64,000 nt of DNA from Anoplopoma fimbria (Eukaryota > Chordata > Actinopteri > Perciformes > Anoplopomatidae): contig NC_072467.1 in the NCBI RefSeq assembly GCF_027596085.1, positions 12,500,976 to 12,564,975 of the forward strand, written 5' to 3'. This document shows positions 58,090-64,000 of the stretch, piece after piece (position 1 is the first letter of the stretch; the number at the start of each line of letters is the position of its first letter). A model generated the notes under the pieces. It was not told the origin of the DNA. It saw only the letters and a list, made by a program, of their open reading frames with translations, and made no database searches. The position numbers and the translations under genes were made by a program.

Positions 58090-58092
<3 letters not shown>

Positions 58093-58312
58093 CTGCTGGA
58101 AGGCCTGGTTCAGCTGGCCCTGCTGGAGGAGCTGCAGCATGTTGGCCTGCTGCGTCTGGTAGTCGAGGTGCGCTGTGGGGACGGGCGTGCCGGCCGCCGA
58201 CCTCATCGCCTGCATGATGCTGGAGGTCACCACTGCCTGCTGCTCCTTCATCGCCATGCTCACCTCCCCTTTGACGATTCGCTGCACATGGCTAAGAATA
58301 GACTCCTGCAAA
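58093..58312 (-). CDS. edc4: EDC4 exon h: C-terminal domain, donor next to a CA repeat
   Basis: The exon encodes [56 protein letters not shown] and [17 protein letters not shown]. This is among the most conserved parts of the family ([26 protein letters not shown]). The acceptor GCCGCAG precedes 58312 and the donor GTAAC follows 58093. In transcript sense the donor runs directly into a long CA array (58045-58089). The exon is 220 nt and ends in phase 0. Confidence 0.97.
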
Positions 58313-58994
58313 CTGCGGCGCAAAACAGCAGGAGAAGGAAACGTGAGAAAGAGGGCCATCCTCCATATTACGTGTATTTTCAACCAACTTTACTGTACTG
58401 AAGCAGGCTGGCCAAGTCAGGAAAACATCATTCAAACACTTTTGTAAGCGTTATCTTCTCTATATGTTGTATTAACATTTGATTTGAGCCATTACTTTAA
58501 ATCATTAATTAAAAAAAAATCTGGTTCTGCACAGTCCGCCCTTGTCATTTCCTTTTCAAGATTTTAAAGTTTAAGATGGCCAACTACTTTCTCTCCGCTC
58601 CCGACCAATCCATAAACTCTAGAGGCCATGAAATTAATTGCAGAGGGAACAAGAGACTTGATCGAATTTATGTTCTTACATTAGCCTCAGGATTAAGCCT
58701 TGCTTGTTTCTACTCTCCAGCCCCATTATGCACCTGCTCAATAGGCTGTGAATAAGGCCAGGGCTTCCTGGCAGATAAGAATTATCTGATATTCAAAATA
58801 TCCGCTTGGAATGTCAATCAATGCTAACAGCTCAATCACTGCTAGTAATAAAAGTATATTTAGGGAGATAAGTAAATGTAGTTGAATGATGAGGACAACA
58901 GAGATTCTATTAAAATGTGAAAGAAGAAAAAAGTTTACAGTAGCAGCTTTCCAATCTTAAGAGGCCAACAGTGTGGTAAAGCCAGGATACATAC
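58313..58994 (-). other. edc4: edc4 intron g-h
   Basis: This is a 682-nt intron of ordinary AT-rich sequence. I see no repeat or other feature. Confidence 0.75.
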
Positions 58995-59181
58995 TTTCCC
59001 ACCATCTGCTGGATCTGGTGCTGGACCTCTGCCCGCACATTAGCCGTGATGTTGTTGGCCAGCTGATCGGTGGAGCTTTGGAAGCTGTCGATCGTCTGCT
59101 GGAGCTGGCTAATCAAGGGGTCTCGTGTCTCCTGCTCTCTCTGCTTTTTGCTCTTCATGTGGCTCTCGAGCTGCTGGATGT
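58995..59181 (-). CDS. edc4: EDC4 exon g: C-terminal domain
   Basis: The exon encodes (Y)IQQLESHMKSKKQREQE, then TRDPLISQLQQTIDSFQS, STDQLANNITANVRAEVQ and HQIQQMVG(N). The QQLESHMKS and VRAEVQHQ motifs match vertebrate EDC4. Acceptor CAG is at 59182-59184 and the donor is GTATGT at 58989-58994. The exon is 187 nt: two bases complete Tyr, then come 61 codons, and the last two bases (AA) pair with T of the next exon to make Asn. Confidence 0.95.
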
Positions 59182-60376
59182 CTGCGAAGATAAATGTCAC
59201 CAGAAAATCAGCTCTCCCCCCAAACACAACAGGTACATTACAAATACACTTAAAACTACATTAGCAATCAGACTGAATCACTCAGAGCAGTGTGAATGGG
59301 TAGCAGTGATGCCAAACCCACTGTGAATCAACAACCAGCACACAACTCCATGATTTCTGGTATTTTAATTAAAAACAAAAAAGTAGCATTCAATAAAATT
59401 TGGAAATACACGACACTACAAAAGTGGAATTTCCAAAAGAAAACTTTTACAAAACAAGCTAGTAAGAGGTCACTGGGTCTTTAGCATGCAGCTCAGAATG
59501 TGATCTAAAAATGAGGATTTAATTACAATCTAGATTTAGGTAATTGATTTCATGGAGATGATGCTTGTGGTTTTGCTTAGTGTTTATATATTCTTTCAAA
59601 TCAATTCAAGAGTTTTCCTCAATATATAGTTTAACATTCAACATCCGCCCATGAATCTGACTAATAAGGGGAAGCAATGCACTATGTATTGATATATATT
59701 ACACTTGTGGAGTTATTGCATGCACCGTGCAACAACAACAAAAAAGAGAGAACCTGGGCATAAACAACATAAACTGAAGGTTTGCACAGTAGCTGGAAGG
59801 CAGTGCGGATGTAAATGCAGCATTCACAAAGTTACAATCAATATTTACCCACAAAAAGCTAATCCCTGAATTTGATCGTGGATTAAATTTAGATTGGAAC
59901 AAACTCACAAGAGCGCACGTGCTCCGAGGGGTTCTGTGGCCTCCCTATTTACTGCAGGGTAGCTGTGCGTCTCCCCTCTGTACACATTATGACAGCCTTT
60001 GTAAATTTTGTAAAACATCTAGCCGCCAGCTTCGAGAAGTGGGCATGAGCACAATCTCAGAATAAATGGACTGCTTATAAACACATCCGAGCCCCCACTC
60101 AGTCTGGAAAAGATCACAAAAGATGTCCCTGAGCTTTTTTTGAAAAATATGGTTATTTAATTAGACTTTTAGATAAACAGACCCTGATATCAGGCCTCGA
60201 TAAAGAGAACACAGTAGCATTTAAAAGTTTCTCAAAAGGTACATTGGCCATGGTGAGCTACCAGAACAGCTTCAAGTGTCTGGACATCCAGTGACTGAAT
60301 GGAAAGTCCATTTCCACATAAAAAATAAAATTGCTGACAAAACCGCACATTTTGATGCTTGATAAGACCGCCTTAC
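59182..60376 (-). other. edc4: edc4 intron f-g
   Basis: This 1.2-kb intron is AT-rich. I found no recognisable RNA gene, repeat or exon. Short open frames on both strands have no family resemblance. Confidence 0.75.
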
Positions 60377-60542
60377 ATTCTTGTGTGCCTTGTTTAAAGC
60401 TGTCGTTGATTTGTTGGAACATGGACTGGCAGCCTCTCTCAAAAACGGGCAGCACGATGCCCTGGAAGGCGTCTTTGTAGGCTGCCTGGATGGGCCCCTG
60501 CATCGCTTCGGCCGCTGCTCGACCAATGGCATCAGTTGTGTT
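60377..60542 (-). CDS. edc4: EDC4 exon f: start of alpha-helical C-terminal domain
   Basis: The exon encodes NTTDAIGRAAAEAMQGPIQA, then AYKDAFQGIVLPVFERGCQS and MFQQINDSFKQGTQE. In human EDC4 the same region reads with the motifs TDAIARAA, QAAYREAFQ, VLPAFE and MFQQINDSF, so similarity is high. This begins the all-helical Ge-1 C-terminal domain, which in studied animals is needed for P-body localisation. Acceptor CAG is at 60543-60545 and donor GTAAGG at 60371-60376. The exon enters in phase 0 and leaves one base (T) that makes Tyr with the next exon. Confidence 0.96.
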
Positions 60543-60639
60543 CTGTTAAACAGGAAGTGGGCACGGTAAGAGGGGCAGGAGAGAATGGATGGTGTTACGA
60601 AGACTTTGGATAGGACAAGAAACAATGCCAGCCACTTGC

Positions 60640-60755
60640 CTTGGATTTGACCACCTTGCTGACATTGTCCTTCAGGGTGATCTCCACAGCAGTCAGCTTG
60701 GCAGCGATTGTGTTGCTCAGCTGCCCCGTCACTGGCTCCAGACTCTTAGAGATTG
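60640..60755 (-). CDS. edc4: EDC4 exon e: pre-C-terminal helix region, followed by a GC donor
   Basis: The exon encodes (S)ISKSLEPVTGQLSNTI, then AAKLTAVEITLKDNVSKVVKSK. The block SLEP..GQLSN...KLTAVE is strongly conserved in EDC4. The acceptor is TAG at 60756-60758. The donor is not GT: the exon ends AAG and the intron starts GCAAGT (60634-60639). This is the consensus of the rare but well-known GC-AG introns. No GT nearby preserves the frame and the conserved KSK end. The intron to the next exon is only 97 nt. Confidence 0.93.
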
Positions 60756-61442
60756 CTAGAGAGGGGACAGAATAGGCAAGACGGATTAGCAAGAACACAC
60801 CAAGTAGACCAGATCAAGGAGCTGCTAATCAGGCAATTTTTAAAGCTAATTTTGATCCGAGCTTTCAGACTGATAAGCAAATGGGTCATAAAATGTCATC
60901 AAAATACAGATCCTTTGTTTATGTCCTTATATAATTCAATGTGTCAGCTATCTGTTCATTCATTAACAGCGGGACACCCAGTCCTATATCTGCTTTGCTG
61001 CAAAATGCCTAAAAGAGCTAAAACTCTGAAAGCCAATTTCAAATCCAAATACAGAGAGCTGTCTGAGCTGCACAATTCCTTTGTCAGAAATTGTTCAAAT
61101 GTTTAAAGTACCTTTATACACAGCTACACCAGATAAAGAAAAAAAGACTTAAACACTTGTCTCCTGAACAAAAGAGTACATTTTCAAGTGGATGGTGGAA
61201 AGACTAGAGAAGAGAAACCAAAGACAGAAGACACCAGACTGTCGAGTTATATACTTAAAATCATCCATGTCTGCAACCGGCAAACAAAAAAGTGGAGCAA
61301 TACCACCATCATCTGGTAACAAATGTGGACGACTGCTCTTACACACAGTCCACGTGGTCTAATCAGAGTAAAGCTCCGCTCTGTTGTCTCTGTGATTGAG
61401 AATTTTGTTCTTAATGACGTGCGTTTGTGTGCGTGTGCTCAC
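60756..61442 (-). other. edc4: edc4 intron d-e
   Basis: This is a 687-nt intron. It includes a short lysine-rich plus-strand frame around 61000-61106 that I could not connect with any family. I see nothing else of note. Confidence 0.7.
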
Positions 61443-61598
61443 ATTGTGGGACAGTCTTCTTCATTTCCTCTCGTAGCACTTTGTCCATCCTGTTGGTTAG
61501 CACCGAGCTGAGGGTGTTGCTGAGCTGCTGGCTGAGTTGTTCCTGAAGCTGCTGCTGATGGTTCTGACTCTCTGCCAGAACTCGCTCTAGTCTGCGCT
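61443..61598 (-). CDS. edc4: EDC4 exon d: coiled coil
   Basis: The exon encodes (Q)RRLERVLAESQNHQQQ, then a Gln-rich LQEQLSQQLSNTLSSVLTNR segment and a basic end, REEMKKTVPQ. Human EDC4 has the same succession of motifs (RRLER..., EQL.QQLS, ...EIKKTVP), which fixes the identity. Acceptor CAG (61599-61601) and donor GTGAGC (61437-61442) are canonical. The exon is 156 nt, with two bases completing the incoming codon and one base (T) left over. Confidence 0.95.
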
Positions 61599-62430
61599 CT
61601 GAGGTCACGAGAGGTCAAGGCTCATAATAATATGCACAGAGATCATCATCAAGAACTGCATGTAAACAACTTTGTAGAAATTTGTTTGAAATCGCATACT
61701 AACAAACCATTTATACCAAATGCATATTATGTGGAATTTGTGTATGTGAGAAATGCCCAGATGTCGACTAGGTTGACAAGAATTTCTGAGTATGTGACCT
61801 TACTGGACAAACTCGACCGACCTATAATGCACTGCGGCTCCTCAGACTGTCCGATGGCAGACCGCGAGGCAGTCAGTTTAAATTATTAACTGTTGGATAA
61901 AATAATTGAAGTTAATGTAATATTAAAAGGAAAATGCTGGAGCTCACATGTATAATGTAATGTAAAAAACACACTTAACCCGTAAATATTGAATCATTTA
62001 AATTTGCCTTAGAATATTACTGAAAAGTATAACATTTATGGGCAGAGGTAATGTCAACAGTAGCTTGGAACGGTAACGTCATGATCGATACAGTTGTGTG
62101 TATTTAAGTCCAGTATGTTAGTGTGCCATTTCAAACACAACTAAGAGGTTCAGAATATCACCCTACATACACAACCCTTTTGTGGCCTTAGGTGACCTAC
62201 TCTTGTCACTTAAAGTAAGCATTTAATGGAAGTGATGCAGGGTAGCTTCAGGTGGTCCAGTCAACTCCAAGCCTCAGTTTGTGTGACCAAAATCAAATTA
62301 ATGCTGCTGGTGAATTCAAACGATCTTTTAGAAGTGGAATAACAGCAGCTCAAAAAAGCCTTGGGTACAGAGTGGTTGAAATGCTAAACACCAAAACAGG
62401 ACTGTGGGCAGGGAAAAGCCTGAAGGATAC
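61599..62430 (-). other. edc4: edc4 intron c-d
   Basis: This is an 832-nt intron with no recognisable feature. The plus-strand frame at 62252-62521 overlaps exon c antisense and is a shadow. Confidence 0.7.
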
Positions 62431-62578
62431 GCTCTTGTTCCTGGTGGTTGGTGAGGACGTGCTCTACTTGGGCCATGATGGTGCTCTGCATGGCTTCAAT
62501 CTGCCCACGCAGGTCAGTTAACTCCCTCTGCTGGCTACGCAGCAGCATCAACAGCTCGTCCTGTACTTCAGCATTCAT
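62431..62578 (-). CDS. edc4: EDC4 exon c: start of coiled-coil region
   Basis: The exon encodes 49 codons plus one base, beginning MNAEVQDELLMLLRSQQREL and ending near TNHQEQE. The Leu/Gln/Glu-rich heptad-like pattern fits the EDC4 coiled coil used for self-association. Acceptor TAG lies just above 62578 and donor GTATCC just below 62431. The initial ATG is an internal Met, not a translation start: the preceding exon ends in phase 0 and reads straight in. The final C joins AG of the next exon to make Gln, giving EQEQRRLER across the junction, a motif I recall from human EDC4. Confidence 0.93.
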
Positions 62579-62869
62579 CTATGGAATGGAGAGCATGATT
62601 GAAAGAAGAGAAAAAGTGCTGATTGAACATATGTATAGATATAAGTAATCACTTATTTGCTAAAAGATTGTTAATGTATTTCAAATCTGGTCGCTAGCTA
62701 TCTGCCAGCTTGTTTCGATATTTTGCTGCCCCTTAGTGAGCAAAAAAACAACTTATGGTTGTGTGTCTCCAAGAGAACATCAAAAGATGTAAATAATTTA
62801 AAAATAGAAAAAATCTTCTTCCATTCAAAATAACAATGTGGCAGTTAATAGTATAAAAGATCACCTTAC

Positions 62870-62906
62870 CTGACCAGAATCCATTTGCCTGGACTGAGAC
62901 AATTCA
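62870..62906 (-). CDS. edc4: EDC4 exon b: 37-nt exon
   Basis: This very short exon lies between a CAG acceptor (62907-62909) and a GTAAGG donor (62864-62869). It adds (S)ELSQSRQMDSGQ between the basic cluster and the coiled coil. The phases fit exactly: its first base completes the Ser codon begun in the 63809-63952 exon, and the remaining 36 bases are whole codons. Skipping it would shift the frame, so it should be constitutive. It is too short to show up as an ORF and was placed by reading both splice sites and the phase. Confidence 0.82.
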
Positions 62907-63808
62907 CTGACGAGAAAGGAGAAAGAATGTAAAAAAAACTTTTAAAGATAATATTCGAACCAGTGTCTCAATGTAACAAGTAAAATGTTTAACGTTTTTA
63001 AATGTTAAACATTTGGGTATGAATGTTATTGATTCTTACTGTGACTCTATCCAATTAATCGTAGCGAAATACCCCACTGAATACTACCAATACTAACAAA
63101 GTATCTGAAGCGACAAACATGATTTCAGCATGGCGTTTGTCTAATCCTGACTATCTATATAACCCCAGCTGCTCAATTGAGATGAATTATGCTTAATGAA
63201 GTCACAGTATGGATTGAGAGCACTCTTTGTTTATTTTGCTTCTTACTTTATGTGAAGAGCAGTAGAAGTAAAATGGCACGAAGTAAAATGGCACTGAACT
63301 GCTGTAAAACAGTCGTTTTTCATGTGACTAATCACTTCTTTCTGTCAGTGAACAACCTATTATGATCAAACCTAAGTGACTGCCTGACAATCTTTCATCC
63401 ATCATAAAACCAAGCTTAAAAATACAATTATAGATAGATGTGTTTTTCTAACCAAGAAAACAAGTATCCACATTTGTTTTTAACATTTTGTTTTTAACAT
63501 TAAAAGGAATTCTATACAGAATTCAAGGCATAATTTACGATTGAGGGATTGCCTCCATTCGGCAATCAACCTAGTGTTGGTGGTACCGGTGGCTAGCATA
63601 GTGCTAACATCCTAATTATATGGTCTCTACCTCACATTAGTGATTTCTGCTGCATTCACATTATCAGCTAAAGATTTTTTCAATGTCATTTTCTTAAATA
63701 AATTAGTTTGTACCTGAATCATGAGGAGTTTTTCAACAAAGTGTCACCTAATGCAAAATCCTTTTCCCACTTTTTACAGATTCCTTCACTATGAAAACAT
63801 CAATGTAC
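62907..63808 (-). other. edc4: edc4 intron a-b
   Basis: This is a 902-nt AT-rich intron upstream of the 37-nt exon. I see no repeat or exon in it. The shorter intron b-c (62579-62869) holds a fragment resembling a dispersed repeat (TGCTGCCCCTTAGTG at about 62725). Confidence 0.7.
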
Positions 63809-63952
63809 CTGTCATCTTTCTTGGTCTTCCTCTTCACTTTTGGCGAGGCTCGTGGTGAGGTCTTCCAGTCCTTAACTGGCAGTCTGTGAGAAGAACGAGA
63901 GCCACAATTTGCTGAGGATGATGCCAGGTTGGCCACCTCATCATCGGGGTCA
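63809..63952 (-). CDS. edc4: EDC4 exon a: linker with basic cluster (first edc4 exon in window)
   Basis: EDC4 (Ge-1/HEDLS) is the metazoan scaffold that joins DCP2, DCP1 and XRN1 in P-bodies and promotes mRNA decapping. This exon encodes about 48 residues. It opens with an acidic DPDDEVANLASSS stretch, continues through Ser/Arg-rich sequence, and ends in a Lys/Arg cluster, SPKVKRKTKKDD. From memory, human EDC4 has a closely similar basic stretch ending in KKDD just before its coiled coil. The cluster could serve as a nuclear localisation signal, which is inference. The acceptor (CAG) is at 63953-63955 and the donor GTACAT follows 63809. The exon starts with one base completing a split codon and ends with two (AG), which join T of the next exon to give Ser. 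The WD40 exons must lie beyond 64000. Confidence 0.9.
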
Positions 63953-63960
63953 CTGGGTCA

Positions 63961-64000
63961 AACACACACACAGACAGACACAGAGAGAGAGAGAGAGAGA
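63961..64000. repeat. AC/GACA/GA simple repeat at right edge
   Basis: The last bases are an AC tract grading through GACA units into (GA)n, inside the edc4 intron just upstream of exon a. The array runs off the window. Confidence 0.85.

Larger units (their letters stand above)
56892..58092 (-). other. edc4: edc4 intron h-i with two TG/CA arrays
   Basis: The 1.2-kb intron carries (TG)n at 57901-57966 and at 58045-58089 on the plus strand, which are CA repeats in the transcript. The second array starts about five bases into the intron. The rest is unremarkable. Confidence 0.8.

Noticed and set aside
57847..58401. 184-codon plus-strand frame
   Set aside because: It is antisense to the true edc4 exon at 58093-58312 and runs through two TG arrays (Cys-Val repeats).

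Overview
The window is animal genomic DNA, almost certainly from a percomorph-like teleost fish. The signs are split vertebrate-type genes with GT-AG introns, low gene density, many long (AC)n/(TG)n microsatellites, and dispersed repeats and decayed LINEs of kinds common in spiny-rayed fish. I see no bacterial, viral or CRISPR features. Most open reading frames here are chance or microsatellite-driven.

Two genes are supported, both on the minus strand, in the order edc4 then nrn1l. (1) The 3' half of edc4 (enhancer of mRNA decapping 4, also called Ge-1/HEDLS) occupies about 51.3-64.0 kb. Ten coding exons can be placed to the base, and their splice phases join without a break from the right edge to a stop codon at 53732-53734. 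They encode the end of the serine-rich linker with a basic cluster, the coiled-coil region and the whole alpha-helical C-terminal domain. The WD40 part lies beyond position 64000. A 3' UTR of up to about 2.4 kb follows. (2) The first two coding exons of a neuritin gene, best called nrn1l, lie at 50253-50310 (signal peptide) and 9137-9287 (first half of the cysteine-rich domain). They are separated by an intron of about 41 kb. The last exon should lie left of position 1, so intron 2 is longer than 9.1 kb. The neighbourhood edc4-nrn1l in tandem, same strand, is also found in human (EDC4-NRN1L), which supports both calls.

Layout: 1-9136, nrn1l intron 2 with GA- and AC-rich tracts, LINE tails, a broken LINE reverse transcriptase and an inverted pair of one repeat. 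9137-9287, nrn1l exon 2. 9288-50252, nrn1l intron 1, with at least six dispersed repeat families, one recent tandem duplication, a second LINE fragment and many dinucleotide arrays. 50253-50700, nrn1l exon 1 and its G-rich presumed promoter. About 51341-53731, edc4 3' UTR. 53732-63952, edc4 exons and introns.

The two genes need not work together. EDC4 is a cytoplasmic decapping scaffold of P-bodies, and neuritin-like proteins are secreted, GPI-anchored neuronal proteins. I found no convincing previously undescribed biological system. The more interesting observations are a GC-AG intron in edc4, a CA repeat starting within a few bases of an edc4 5' splice site, an obligatory 37-nt exon, repeat families with shared orientation, opposed microsatellite arms, and two non-repetitive intronic stretches that could be regulatory.
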